DNA of 64,000 bases, taken from NCBI GenBank assembly GCA_004299485.1, contig SCQP01000018.1, forward strand, positions 124,001-188,000, given 5' to 3'. Below, in pieces: positions 1-8,881 of this stretch. Below the pieces are notes generated by a model, which worked only from the letters and a program-made list of their open reading frames with translations, made no database searches and was not told the DNA's origin. The position numbers were made by a program, and so were the translations under genes. The stretch's first letter is position 1; each line of letters begins with the position of its first letter. Origin of the DNA: Acidobacteriota bacterium. GTDB taxonomy: Bacteria; Acidobacteriota; Terriglobia; Terriglobales; SCQP01.

Positions 1-245
1 AACCGCCGGCGGCGCGGCGATGTGGGAGCGGGCGCGGGCGCCAGAAATATGACCGCCACCGCCGCGGCCAGCACGCCCGCCGCGTTCAGCAGCGTCGGGC
101 CCGCGTACACCCCAGAAGTCCAACCCAGAGACACCGCCGCGCCCACCGCAACCGCGGTGGCCATGCCGCGCGCCGCGGTCTGCCAGACGTGCACCGCGTC
201 GCCGCGCAGCCAGGCGCGCATACCGTGCTGGAGGGACAGGCTCAT
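1..245 (-). CDS. Partial hypothetical membrane protein (5' part only)
   Basis: The reading frame starts at an ATG whose first bases overlap the stop codon of the upstream diguanylate cyclase gene (ATGA arrangement), which suggests translational coupling. It runs off the left edge of the window. The visible 81 residues begin MSLSLQHGMRAWLRGDAVHV and contain two hydrophobic stretches, about residues 27-47 and 52-70, followed by a Pro/Arg-rich segment. I recognise no family. The coupling to a GGDEF gene is the only functional hint. Confidence 0.5.
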   Translation of the reverse strand, partial: MSLSLQHGMRAWLRGDAVHVWQTAARGMATAVAVGAAVSLGWTSGVYAGPTLLNAAGVLAAAVAVIFLAPAPAPTSPRRRR

Positions 246-1423
246 ACCGCAATCGGCGCCCGCGCGCGATGGTGATGGCTTTGCTTGGCGCGATACATTT
301 CCGCGTCGGCGGCATGGAGCAGTTCTTCAGGCGAAAAGCCGGAACCGGGGTACACCGCAAGACCAATGCTGGCGCCCAGGCTACGCTCGCGCAGCAGCGG
401 ATCGGCGGCCAGCATGGCCGCCATCCGCTCGGGCAGAAGCTGAGCGTTGGCGGGGTTGCAGGCCGGCGCCAACACCGTGAATTCGTCGCCGCCAAAGCGG
501 GCCACAATCGAGCCGGCGCGCGCGCTGCTTTGCAGCAGATGCCCGACATGCACCAGCAGACGATCCCCCTCCAGATGGCCATCGTGATCATTCAGGCGCT
601 TGAAGCCATCGAGATCAATCAGCACCAGCGCGAAGCCGCACTCCCCGGCTCCCTCACGGGCCGGCTGTGTCAGCGCGCTCTGCGCCCGCCGCCATTCGCT
701 CTCCAGTGCCTGCATGAAGAAGCGGCGCGTCTTCAAGCCGGTGAGCGCGTCGGTGACCGCCTGCTGCTGGATCTCGGCAAACAGACGGGCATTGTCCAGC
801 GCCACGCCTGCCTGCGCGGCCAGAACCTCAAGCACGTGCAGATGGCCGGTGTCGTAGGCGTATTCGCAGCGGTCGTTTTGCACCGACATAACGCCCTCAA
901 CTTTGCCCTGGGCGCGCATGGGTACGCCCATCCAGGTGCGCGCGGGCATGCCGCTGAGTACCAGGCCGTTGGCTGCGAGATAGCCCATCAGGTCGTGATC
1001 GATCAGCAGCGGACGGCCCATCTCGATGACGTGCTCGGTCACGCCACGTTTGCGCTCGCGCGTCCGCGGCGCGCGGCGCTCGCGGTTTTCTACCTCGAAG
1101 ACGAAGCGGATGCGGTTGGCCTCCCGCTCCTGAAAGGCAAGGTAGAACGAATCCACGGGCATGAGAGTTTGGAGCTGCTCGTAGATGGTTTGCAGCAGGC
1201 TGTCGGTGTCGAGCGAGGAACTGAGCGTGGTGCCGATACGGGTGAGGATTTCGAACTCGCGGCTGCGGCGCACCGACTTCCGGTCGATCGGGGCTCCCGC
1301 ACCGGCGGAGTTGCGGCGTTGGCCTACGGCCAGAAACACCGCCGCCACCAGCGCAGCACCGGCAACTGCGGCCACGGCCGCCAGAAGATAGACCATGCCC
1401 TCCTCCGTTCGGGAATCCCTCAA
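242..1423 (-). CDS. GAF-GGDEF diguanylate cyclase
   Basis: This is a predicted diguanylate cyclase making c-di-GMP from two GTP. The 393-residue protein has an N-terminal membrane helix (about 10-33), a GAF sensor domain (about 55-215) and a GGDEF domain (about 222-388) with an intact FGGDEF active-site motif near residue 310. The inhibitory I-site is absent: the position that should read RxxD five residues upstream is RAGS, so product inhibition through that site is unlikely. A second start at MVYLL (base 1396) sits just before the helix and is plausible. The ligand of the GAF domain cannot be read from sequence. Confidence 0.9.
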   Translation of the reverse strand: MRDSRTEEGMVYLLAAVAAVAGAALVAAVFLAVGQRRNSAGAGAPIDRKSVRRSREFEILTRIGTTLSSSLDTDSLLQTIYEQLQTLMPVDSFYLAFQEREANRIRFVFEVENRERRAPRTRERKRGVTEHVIEMGRPLLIDHDLMGYLAANGLVLSGMPARTWMGVPMRAQGKVEGVMSVQNDRCEYAYDTGHLHVLEVLAAQAGVALDNARLFAEIQQQAVTDALTGLKTRRFFMQALESEWRRAQSALTQPAREGAGECGFALVLIDLDGFKRLNDHDGHLEGDRLLVHVGHLLQSSARAGSIVARFGGDEFTVLAPACNPANAQLLPERMAAMLAADPLLRERSLGASIGLAVYPGSGFSPEELLHAADAEMYRAKQSHHHRARAPIAV

Positions 1424-1453
1424 GCGGCGTATCGGCGGCGGCAGGCGAGTGCT

Positions 1454-2773
1454 TTAGCTCGATGCAGCCGTCAGCACGGCAGCGAAAAAGCCGTCCGTGG
1501 CGAAGCGGCCCGGCAGCACGCGCAGCCAGGGCCCCTCGGTGAGCGCCGCGGCGGGCACGCGGAGGTCCGCAATCGTGGCCAGAACCTCTATCGCGGGCAG
1601 CACGCGAAGCTGGGGGCAAACGGCCAGCAACGCGGTGATGACGTCGGGGCCTTCTTCCGGTTCCATCGAGCAGACGCTGTAGATCAGCCGGCCCCCGGGC
1701 GCCAATCCGCCTGCCGCACGGCGTAATATGCTGAGCTGCAGTTGCGCCAGCCGCTCGGGATCCTGCGGCTGCACGCGCCAGCGGATTTCGGGATTGCGCG
1801 CCAGCGTGCCCGTGCCGGTGCAGGGCGCATCGACCAGAATGCGGTCAAAGCGGCCGGTCAGCGGCCAGGGCGCCGTGGCATCCGCCGCCACGATCTGGAC
1901 GCGATCACTCGCCCCGGCTCGCCGCAGCCGGCGGGCGAGCAACTGCGCGCGGCGGACGTGCCGCTCCAGGGCGAATATCTGCGCCTCCGGCGCGAGCGCA
2001 GCCAGCAGCGCAGTTTTGGAACCCGGCGCGGCGCAGACGTCCAGAATGCGCCCGCAGGCCACCGGCTGCACCAAATGCGCGATCAGTTGCGAGGCTTCAT
2101 CCTGTATCCACATTCGCCCGGAGCGGAACGCCGGCGTTTGCGTCAGCTCGCCGGCTTTCACCCGGCGGGCCGTCCGCAGCAGTTGGCCGGGCGCAAATTC
2201 GACGCCCGCGACCGGCTGCGGCGGCCAGCAGGCCACGGGCGGAGGGGCGTTATCGTATTCCGCCATGGCCGCCGCGGCCTCGGGCGAATAGAAACGGCTC
2301 CAGCGTTCCAGCATCCAGGCAGGGTGCGAGAACTCCGCCTCGCGCCGGCGCGCCAGCTCCGTCTCGTTGGCAAGGAGCCCCGCCAATGGCGCCCGCGACA
2401 CATGTCGCAACACTGCGTTCACGAAACCAGCGGCCTTAGGCCCTTCCGCTTTGGCCAATTCCACGCTCTCATGCACCGCGGCGGAGGCAGGCACGCGGTC
2501 GAGCATCCGCAACTGATAGGCGCCGAGCCGCAGCGCCGTGCGCGGCAGCAGCGGAATCTGCGCGATGGGCCGCCGCGCCGCCCGTCCGATGACGTAATCG
2601 AGCGCCGCGCGCCAGCGCAGCACCCCCATCACCAGCTCCGTCGCCAGCCGCCGGTCGGCCGGCGCCAGCGCGCGCGTCCGCTGCGAGTGCAGCAGGTCGC
2701 TGGCGTAGCCGCCGTGCTCTTCGACGAGCAGCAGAATCTCGCAGGCAAGCTGGCGCGCGGGTGAGGCAGGCAT
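1454..2773 (-). CDS. rsmB: 16S rRNA (cytosine-5)-methyltransferase RsmB/Fmu family
   Basis: RsmB methylates C967 of 16S rRNA using S-adenosylmethionine. The N-terminal third resembles the NusB-like RNA-binding domain. The C-terminal two thirds carry the SAM pocket (DVCAAPGSKT) and the two cysteine motifs of the m5C family, VDAPCTGTGTL and YSVCSMEPEEG. I chose the start MPASPARQ because the 24 upstream residues (to 2845) look like untranslated leader and overlap the divergent ThyX-like gene. A paralogous RsmF/NOL1 role cannot be excluded. Confidence 0.88.
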   Translation of the reverse strand: MPASPARQLACEILLLVEEHGGYASDLLHSQRTRALAPADRRLATELVMGVLRWRAALDYVIGRAARRPIAQIPLLPRTALRLGAYQLRMLDRVPASAAVHESVELAKAEGPKAAGFVNAVLRHVSRAPLAGLLANETELARRREAEFSHPAWMLERWSRFYSPEAAAAMAEYDNAPPPVACWPPQPVAGVEFAPGQLLRTARRVKAGELTQTPAFRSGRMWIQDEASQLIAHLVQPVACGRILDVCAAPGSKTALLAALAPEAQIFALERHVRRAQLLARRLRRAGASDRVQIVAADATAPWPLTGRFDRILVDAPCTGTGTLARNPEIRWRVQPQDPERLAQLQLSILRRAAGGLAPGGRLIYSVCSMEPEEGPDVITALLAVCPQLRVLPAIEVLATIADLRVPAAALTEGPWLRVLPGRFATDGFFAAVLTAASS

Positions 2774-2844
2774 CGCTTTAGCATGGCATGGGGTCGCGGC
2801 CGGGTCGATCCCGGCCAGGCGGCGCGAGACGCGCCTATGGGACA

Positions 2845-4242
2845 ATGAGCCTCATGGCCACTGCCGAGGTGTACTTCCTCACGGGCGTAGATCCGGAAAT
2901 TGCTGCCTATGCGATGGCGCGCTACAGCCGCTCGGCGCTGTCCATGCGCGAGAGCCTGCACGAGCTGGATCAGCAGAAAGCGGAGAAATTTCTCAACACT
3001 TTTTACTTCGCCTACGGCCACCGCTCGATCGCCGATCTCGCCCACCTGAGCCTGGCGCTGGAGCGGCTGTCGATTCTGGCGGCCATCGAAGTGGCCGACG
3101 AGACGCGCTGGGATGGCCAGGAACGCTCGACCCGCTATCAGCAGTTCGAAAAAAGCGGCTTCGTGACTCCGCCGGAGCTGGCCGACAGCCTTGAATACCC
3201 CGACATCATGCAGGCGCTGTTCGCGGCTTACCGCGAGCTCAGCGCCCGCATGGAATCCTTCCTGACCGAGCGTCATCCCCGGCCGGAGGGCATGAAGCCC
3301 GAGGCGTACGCCCGCACCATCCGCGCCCGTGCCTTCGACTTCAGCCGCTACCTGTTGCCGCTGGGCACGGCCACCAGTCTCGGTCAGATCGTCAGCGCCC
3401 GCACGCTCGAACAGCAGATCGTCCGGCTGCTCTCCTCAGCCTGGTCGGAGTGCCACGAGTTGGGCCAGGCTTTGAAGCAGGCCGCCAGCGCGCCCGGCGC
3501 CGTACCCACGCTGGTGAAGTACACCCAACCGAGCGCGTACCAGCTTGCCTCGCGGCGCGAGTTGACCGAAGCGGCCGCGGCGCTGATGAACCATGTGACG
3601 CCGGATTCGACGCCGGGCGTGCATCTGGCGCCGCCGGTCGCGCTCGAAATCGAACTCGCCGCCTCGCTGCTGTATCCGTGTTGCGACCACTCCTACCGCC
3701 AGCTTCTCGATGCGGTAGGCGCGCTGCCGGCGGCGCGGCGCGAGGAGATCGTCGAGCTGGGCCGCGCCACGCGCGGCGATCACGATGAGTTGCTGCGCCC
3801 GTTTCAGGCGGGCCAGACCTTCCAGTTCGACATCCTGATGGATATCGGCGGCTTCCGCGACCTGCACCGCCATCGCCGCTGTGTGCAACTGCACCAGGGC
3901 TACACCGCGCGGCACGGCTTCGATACGCCGGCGGAAATCGAGGCGAGCGCGGCGGGGGAAGACTACCAGACGGCCATGCAAACCGCCGGACGCTGGGCCG
4001 CACGCAAGGGCATGGCCGGCGCCTATGCCCTGCCGCTCGGCTACCGCAAGCGCAGTCTGTTCAAAATGGATCTCGCCGAGCTAGCCTACATCGCCGAGCT
4101 GCGCACCGGCGTGGGCGGCCACTTCGCCTACCGCCGCGCCGCCTGGGCGATGTTCGCAGCTCTGCGCGAGCGTCACCCGGCGCTGGCCCGCAACCTGCGC
4201 GTCACCGACCCCGCCTCCCCCTTCGACCTGCTGCAAAGATAG
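2845..4242 (+). CDS. ThyX-like FAD-dependent thymidylate synthase family protein, tandem-domain form
   Basis: The protein has two ThyX-like halves. The first contains a YGHRSIADLAHLSLALERLS helix like the ThyX GHxSxxEH region and an ERSTRYQQF segment resembling the SxRY end of the ThyX signature. The second contains LHRHRRCVQLHQGYT, which carries the RHR part. A normal ThyX is about 220-250 residues with RHRxxSxNExSxRY in one piece. Here the protein is 465 residues and the motif elements are split between halves. Whether it makes dTMP is therefore uncertain. The start at 2845 (MSLMATAEV) or 2854 (MATAEV) is more likely than the far upstream ATG. Confidence 0.7.
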   Translation: MSLMATAEVYFLTGVDPEIAAYAMARYSRSALSMRESLHELDQQKAEKFLNTFYFAYGHRSIADLAHLSLALERLSILAAIEVADETRWDGQERSTRYQQFEKSGFVTPPELADSLEYPDIMQALFAAYRELSARMESFLTERHPRPEGMKPEAYARTIRARAFDFSRYLLPLGTATSLGQIVSARTLEQQIVRLLSSAWSECHELGQALKQAASAPGAVPTLVKYTQPSAYQLASRRELTEAAAALMNHVTPDSTPGVHLAPPVALEIELAASLLYPCCDHSYRQLLDAVGALPAARREEIVELGRATRGDHDELLRPFQAGQTFQFDILMDIGGFRDLHRHRRCVQLHQGYTARHGFDTPAEIEASAAGEDYQTAMQTAGRWAARKGMAGAYALPLGYRKRSLFKMDLAELAYIAELRTGVGGHFAYRRAAWAMFAALRERHPALARNLRVTDPASPFDLLQR

Positions 4243-4310
4243 AAAGCCGCCGGGCAGCCTCAACGCAAGGTGCCGCATCTCACCTCCGGCCTGACCCAAA
4301 AGGAGGGTGT

Positions 4311-4631
4311 ATGCGGATGTTGCTCAAAGTTCATATCCCTGTCGATCGCGGCAATCAGCTTGTCCGTGACGGCAAGCTCGGCACCACGCTGAAGTCGATT
4401 CTCAGTGAGCTGAAACCGGAGGCGGCTTACTTTTTCGAGGAGCACGGCGAGCGCACCGGCCTGATGGTCGTCAATCTCCGTGACGCTTCCGAGATTCCCC
4501 GCTTTTCGGAACCGTTCTTCGTGGGCTTGGGCGCCAGCGTCAAGCTCCGGCCGGTCATGTTGCCCGAGGATCTCGCCAAAGCCGAGCCTGACCTCCAGCG
4601 TGCCGCGAAAACCTGGCGCGAAGCCGCCTGA
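4311..4631 (+). CDS. Small conserved hypothetical protein (about 106 aa)
   Basis: A strong ribosome-binding site (AAGGAGG) lies a few bases before the ATG. The protein is soluble and alternates beta- and alpha-like segments. It starts MRMLLKVHIPVDRGN, has a central ELKPEAAYFFEEHGERTG stretch and later RFSEPFFVGLGASVKL. This looks like the small ferredoxin-fold or muconolactone-isomerase-like proteins often labelled DUF3303-like, but I assign this only tentatively. It stands alone downstream of the ThyX-like gene. Confidence 0.75.
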   Translation: MRMLLKVHIPVDRGNQLVRDGKLGTTLKSILSELKPEAAYFFEEHGERTGLMVVNLRDASEIPRFSEPFFVGLGASVKLRPVMLPEDLAKAEPDLQRAAKTWREAA

Positions 4632-4639
4632 GCGGCGCG

Positions 4640-4881
4640 CTAGTAAGGAGAACCGCCCGCCTGGCCCGAGGTGATCCTGCGGCGGCAGCTTGGAGGAGCC
4701 CTGAGCGCCAGCGGATGGACCCTGCCGGAAATCGAAGCCCGCACCCCAAGCGACCAACGGGAGCGACCAGGGCAAAAAGTGGCGAGCCACCCGGTGCGGA
4801 ATTGGTTTGCGCTGCCAGCGCCCCAGCGCCGGCCAACCCCACGGCCAGTAGTAGCGTGAGCCGCGAGCGGAGCGGACGCAT
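4640..4881 (-). pseudogene. Small exported-peptide reading frame carrying repeat copy 1
   Basis: An ATG overlaps the stop codon of the cytochrome gene (TGATG) and opens a frame with a signal-peptide-like start (MRPLRSRLTLLLAVGLAGAG, then ALAAQTNSAPG). The 110-bp repeat begins immediately after this. If the 110 bp are removed, the frame continues for about a dozen codons to a TAG at 4640. With the element present, the frame reads past that TAG into antisense sequence of the neighbouring gene. I read this as a small secreted peptide gene spoiled by the insertion. Evidence for a real product is weak. Confidence 0.3.
4680..4790 (+). repeat. 111-bp dispersed element, copy 1
   Basis: This copy runs from GGCGGCAGCTTGGAGGAGCC to GTGGCGAGCCAC without length change. 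It differs from the consensus at a few positions, including GGATGGACC for GGGCGGACC and CACCCC for CACTCC. It lies between the small conserved gene ending at 4631 and the cytochrome gene, inside a short exported-peptide frame. The first base of the element is variable (C or T) among copies. Confidence 0.95.
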
Positions 4882-5407
4882 CAGGGGATGGCCGCCGCGG
4901 CGCTCTTCTGTTGCAGCGCCGCGCTGACAGCGGCGGGCAGATGATCGGCGTGCGCCAGCAGCAGACTCACCTGCCAGAGCTGAACATCGCTCAGCGAGTC
5001 GTGAAAGCCGGGCATACCGGTCAGGCGAATGCCGTTTTTCGCTTTCCAGAAGGTCACGCCGGCAGGATCGTCGGTGACCATGCCGTCCCCTTGCAGCAGT
5101 TGCGGCGGCGGTGGATACATGCCGCGCGCGGCTGCGGTCGCCGGACCGTGCGCCCAACTGTGGCAAAAGGCGCAGTGGGTGCTATACACTTGCGCGCCGG
5201 CGAGCAGGTTCGACTCCGTTAGCGGCACGGGCGCGGGAGTGCGCGGCGCCTGCCGGCGCAAGACGGCGTGCAGCGCCGTCTGCGTGATGGCGTGCTCAAA
5301 CGGCAGGGGATGCGCGGCGGTCGCCACCGGTAGCCCGCCGGTCATCGCCAAGGCGACACCGGCAGCAGGAGTATGCCGATGATGAATCCGATTACAGGTT
5401 TTGTCAT
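4881..5407 (-). CDS. Small secreted c-type cytochrome, apparent frameshift near the N terminus
   Basis: One haem site (CAFCH) and a downstream MPGF that can supply the axial Met identify a monohaem class I cytochrome c. In the haem-coding frame the N terminus is not a signal peptide. The next frame, starting at the ATG at 5407, reads MTKPVIGFIIGILLLPVSP, a good membrane/signal segment, and stops at 5342. Joining the two frames between about 5345 and 5375 gives the family pattern of a signal helix followed by GLPVATAAHPLPFEHAI. So there is either a genuine frameshift or a sequencing error. It sits directly downstream of the AhpD-like and EF-G-like genes. Confidence 0.75.
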
Positions 5408-5425
5408 GCGCAGGAATCTTTCTCA

Positions 5426-5911
5426 CTAGCGGCCAGCGGCTTTACTCTCAACCTTGGTGGGCGTGCGGAACGGAATCGCCAGCCGGTTCCAGCAGTTGAT
5501 GGCGATGATGGCATAGGTCAAATCCACCAGCGCTTTGCCGTTGAAGTAGCGCGACACCCAGTCGTAGACTTCGCCGGGGACGTGATCGACGCTGACCAGC
5601 GTGACCGCCTCCGCCCAGGCGAGAGCCGCGCGTTCGGTATTGGTAAACAGGTTCGATTCGCGCCATACGGCGACGGCGTCGACGCGCTGGTTGCTTTCAC
5701 CCACGCGGCGCGCATCCCGCGCATGCATATCGACACAGAACGCGCAGCCATTAATCTGCGAGCAGCGCAGTTTGATCAGCTCGGCGATTTTCGCGTCCAG
5801 GCCGCACTCGTTCACGTATTTTTGCAGATTCACGATGGCCTGCACGCCTCCCGGCGCCGCAGCGCTGTAATCCAGGCGTTGTGCCGGCGCCTCTTCCTCG
5901 ACAAAGGGCAT
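5426..5911 (-). CDS. Carboxymuconolactone decarboxylase / AhpD-like protein
   Basis: The protein is about 161 residues of the AhpD/CMD fold, helical, with the redox CxxC motif in GCAFCVDMHARDAR. This motif matches the peroxidase-type AhpD-like group (CxxC followed by H three residues later). I chose MPFVEEEAP as start because an AGGAGG sequence lies about 8 bases upstream, inside the end of the EF-G-like gene. An earlier GTG/ATG would overlap that gene further. The likely role is hydroperoxide or thiol-disulfide chemistry; the substrate is unknown. Confidence 0.85.
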   Translation of the reverse strand: MPFVEEEAPAQRLDYSAAAPGGVQAIVNLQKYVNECGLDAKIAELIKLRCSQINGCAFCVDMHARDARRVGESNQRVDAVAVWRESNLFTNTERAALAWAEAVTLVSVDHVPGEVYDWVSRYFNGKALVDLTYAIIAINCWNRLAIPFRTPTKVESKAAGR

Positions 5912-5915
5912 GGAA

Positions 5916-8036
5916 TTATTCCTCCTCTTCCTCAGTATGCCCACGTTCGGCGCGCGCCTTGGTGATGATTTTTTCCGCCTGCAGCGCCGGCACCAGATCG
6001 TAGCGCGAAAACGCCATGTGGAACGCGCCCCGCCCCTGCGTCTTGGAGGTCAGATCGGACTGATAGGTCAGCATTTCCGCCAGGGGCACCTGGGCGCGGA
6101 TAAACTCGCTGCCGTTGCGCGGCTGCATGCCTTCAATGCGGCCGCGGCGCGCGTTGAGATCGCCGATCAGATCACCGGCATACTCCTCGGGCGATTCCAC
6201 CTCCACCATCATGATGGGTTCGAGCAGCACCGGCCGCGCCGTCTCCATGGCTTTTTTGAAGGCCAGCGAGCCAGCAAGCTTGAACGCCATTTCGCTGGAG
6301 TCAACCTCGTGATACGAGCCGTCATACAGCACCACGCGGAAATCGACCACGGGATAGCCCGCCAGGTACCCGCGCGCCGCGCTTTCCTGAATGCCTTTCT
6401 CGACCGCAGGAATGTAGTTTTTCGGAATCGAGCCGCCAAAAATTTCATTCACGAACTCAAACCCCGAGCCGCGCGCCAGCGGCTCCATGCGAATCCAGCA
6501 GTCGCCGAACTGGCCGTGGCCGCCGGTCTGCTTCTTGTGGCGGCCCTGCACGTCGGCCTTGGCGAGGATGGTTTCGCGATAGGCGACACGCGGCGCGCGC
6601 AACTGTACCTCGACGTTGTAGCGCTGCTTCAGGCGCGCGACGGCAATTTCCACATGCTGCTGGCCGGTGCCGCCCAGCAGGAACTCCTGCGTCTGGGCGT
6701 CGCGCGCAAACTGCAGCGCCCGGTCTTCTTCCAGCATCTTGTGCAGCGCCAGCGAGACCTTGTCTTCATCGCCCCGGCTTTTGGCGGCGAGGGCAAAATG
6801 AATCGCGGCTTCCGGCCAGGCAAAGGGCCGGTAGGCAATGGGCGCGGCCTTGTCGCCCAGCGTGTCGCCGGTGAGAGTGTCCTTGAGCTTGGCGACCACC
6901 CCCAGATCGCCGGCATGAAGTTCGGCGGCCGGCAGCAGTTGCTTGCCCTGCAGCACGCTCAGGTGCGCGAATTTTTCCGTGGCCTGGGTGCGGAAGTTGG
7001 TCACGGGTTCTTCGTTCTTGAGCTTGCCGCTGCGCAGCTTGAACACGCTCAGCCGTCCGGCAAACGGGTCGGCGATAGTCTTGAAGACCTCCAGCGATAG
7101 CGGTTGGCTGTCGCTCACCGTGCGCGTCAGCTCCTGCTCGGGATGGCCAGGCACCGTGCCCGGCCGCGCCGGCGCTTCACCCGGGTGCAGCGCGTAGGCG
7201 GCCACAAAATCCAGCAGCGCATCGACAGCAATATTCTGCTGGCCGCTGGTGATCAGCACCGGCACAATGCGGCGGGCGCGGATGGCGCCCCGCAAGCCCT
7301 TGACGAGATGCTCGGGCGCCAGCGTGTTCTTGTCGAAAAACTCCTCCATCAGCGCGTCGTCGCCTTCGGCAATCAGCTCGACCAGTTCTTCGTGGGCTTT
7401 TCGCGCGACCTCATCGTCGGCGGCATCAATGGCGGCGGTGCGGGTCTTGCCATTGCCGCCTGCGCTGTAGTGGCGGGCGCTCATGGCCACCAGATCGATG
7501 ACGCCCTGAAAACCGCGCTGCGCACCAATCGGCAACTGCACCGGGCACAGAGCGCGGCCGAAGCGCTCGCGCAGCGCGGCCAGCACCGCCGCAACGTCGC
7601 TGTGGTCGTGATCGGCGCGCGTCAGCACCGCCATCACCGGAAGGTTGTGCGCCGCCGCCAGCTCCCACAGCCGCGCCGTCTGCACCTGCACGCCGCTCGC
7701 GGCATCGACCGCAAGCAGCATGGTCTCCGCGACTTCCAGCGTGGCCACGGCTTCGTGGGCGAACAGGCTTTGGCCGGGCGTATCGGCGAAGTTCAGCTTG
7801 CAGGGCGCGCGGTCGGGACCGGGCCACTCCGCCAGCGCCAGACCGGTGGCGATGCTGTTGTGGCGCTGAATTTCCTGCTCGTCAAAGTCGGTGACCGTGG
7901 TGCCGGCGGCGACCGAACCCTGCTGGGGCGTGGCGCCGGCGGTGTATAAGGCTGCGGCGACGAGGGTGGTTTTGCCGCAACCGCCGTGGCCCGCGAGAGC
8001 CAGGTTGCGCACGTGGAGGGTATCGAAAACCTGCAT
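5916..8036 (-). CDS. Elongation factor G-like GTPase (EF-G paralogue)
   Basis: The 706-residue protein has the full EF-G domain order: a G domain with P-loop GHGGCGKTT, a switch II region (DTPGQSLF) and the NKXD-equivalent TRAD, then domains II-V. The P-loop differs from canonical EF-G (AHIDAGKTT), and the switch II motif is DTPGQ rather than DTPGH. This is what is seen in the divergent EF-G2-like group, so it is probably not the main translocase. It heads a gene group with the AhpD-like and cytochrome genes, and the AhpD ribosome-binding site lies within its last codons. Confidence 0.85.
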   Translation of the reverse strand: MQVFDTLHVRNLALAGHGGCGKTTLVAAALYTAGATPQQGSVAAGTTVTDFDEQEIQRHNSIATGLALAEWPGPDRAPCKLNFADTPGQSLFAHEAVATLEVAETMLLAVDAASGVQVQTARLWELAAAHNLPVMAVLTRADHDHSDVAAVLAALRERFGRALCPVQLPIGAQRGFQGVIDLVAMSARHYSAGGNGKTRTAAIDAADDEVARKAHEELVELIAEGDDALMEEFFDKNTLAPEHLVKGLRGAIRARRIVPVLITSGQQNIAVDALLDFVAAYALHPGEAPARPGTVPGHPEQELTRTVSDSQPLSLEVFKTIADPFAGRLSVFKLRSGKLKNEEPVTNFRTQATEKFAHLSVLQGKQLLPAAELHAGDLGVVAKLKDTLTGDTLGDKAAPIAYRPFAWPEAAIHFALAAKSRGDEDKVSLALHKMLEEDRALQFARDAQTQEFLLGGTGQQHVEIAVARLKQRYNVEVQLRAPRVAYRETILAKADVQGRHKKQTGGHGQFGDCWIRMEPLARGSGFEFVNEIFGGSIPKNYIPAVEKGIQESAARGYLAGYPVVDFRVVLYDGSYHEVDSSEMAFKLAGSLAFKKAMETARPVLLEPIMMVEVESPEEYAGDLIGDLNARRGRIEGMQPRNGSEFIRAQVPLAEMLTYQSDLTSKTQGRGAFHMAFSRYDLVPALQAEKIITKARAERGHTEEEEE

Positions 8037-8100
8037 GAGGCGCTCTTTCCTCCTTCAAAAACGCCATCATAGCGCACCGAAGGCGCGCTGGGGGAAGCGC

Positions 8101-8871
8101 CTATTTCAGGGGTTTGGGGGTGAACAGCGAATCGGCGAAGGGGGCAAAGCTGATATCGGTGTAATACTGCTGCTCCAGCCGCTGCGGCCCCTGGTAGCGA
8201 TCCACCGAAAAGGCGGCTTCAATGCCGCCAATATTGGCCCAATTGCCATAAACCACCGCCTCGACGTAACGGCCGCCGGTATCCGGATCGGTGCGCTGCC
8301 AATGTACCCGCACCGGCAAGTGGGTGAGGAGGGAAAAATCCACCGTCGCGGAAACGCCATCCTTGGTGGTAAACAAAACCGAATCGATAGGCGCCTGGTC
8401 ATACAGGCCATTGCCCTCGTCCAGCATCAGCGTCGCCGGATCGGCGGCCCAGGTCTTGAGGATGACATCCAGGGAGTGCGCGCTGACTTCTTTATAGTTA
8501 GCCATGGTGCGCCGCAGCATCGGCGTGACGCCGCGAAACGTGACTTCCCAGCCCTTACCGCCGGAATAGATATAAATGACGTTGCGCTTCTTGGTGAGTT
8601 CGAGGCGCTCATCGCCGGGAAAGCGGTAGTAGGACCAGAACTGGGTTCCGGTGCCGTTCAGCTCGCCCGCGGAGTTGAAGGTGTACAGGTAACCCTTGCC
8701 GCTGCGCTCGTTCGCCTGCAGGTACTCGTCGCCGCCGAGCGCGGCAATCGCCTGCGCCACGGTGCGATGGGCGGCCGCAACCGCCGGGGTGTTGGCTGCC
8801 GCCTGCGGCAGCCGGGCAGGCACAGCAGGAGCGAACGGGAGGGCGGCGAGCAGCAGCCAGGCAAGCGGCAT
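8101..8871 (-). CDS. Exported protein of unknown function, LolA/outer-membrane-lipoprotein-like
   Basis: A signal peptide (MPLAWLLLAALPFAPAVPA) is followed by a beta-rich domain. Motifs include HRTVAQAIAALGGDEYL, a GKGYLYTFNSAGEL stretch and a late VVYGNWANIGGIEAAF segment. This pattern of an initial alpha segment followed by alternating strands resembles proteins of the LolA/LolB fold seen in acidobacterial genomes. I cannot name a family with certainty. The gene lies just downstream of the helicase gene on the same strand with a 10-bp gap, so they may be co-transcribed. Confidence 0.7.
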   Translation of the reverse strand: MPLAWLLLAALPFAPAVPARLPQAAANTPAVAAAHRTVAQAIAALGGDEYLQANERSGKGYLYTFNSAGELNGTGTQFWSYYRFPGDERLELTKKRNVIYIYSGGKGWEVTFRGVTPMLRRTMANYKEVSAHSLDVILKTWAADPATLMLDEGNGLYDQAPIDSVLFTTKDGVSATVDFSLLTHLPVRVHWQRTDPDTGGRYVEAVVYGNWANIGGIEAAFSVDRYQGPQRLEQQYYTDISFAPFADSLFTPKPLK

Positions 8872-8881
8872 AGGGAAGATT

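Noticed and set aside
4555-5166. 203-codon minus-strand frame across the cytochrome and repeat copy 1
   Set aside because: Its first half is out of frame with the haem-binding gene, and its end is antisense to the small conserved gene. Only the part from the ATG at 4881 is considered, at low confidence.
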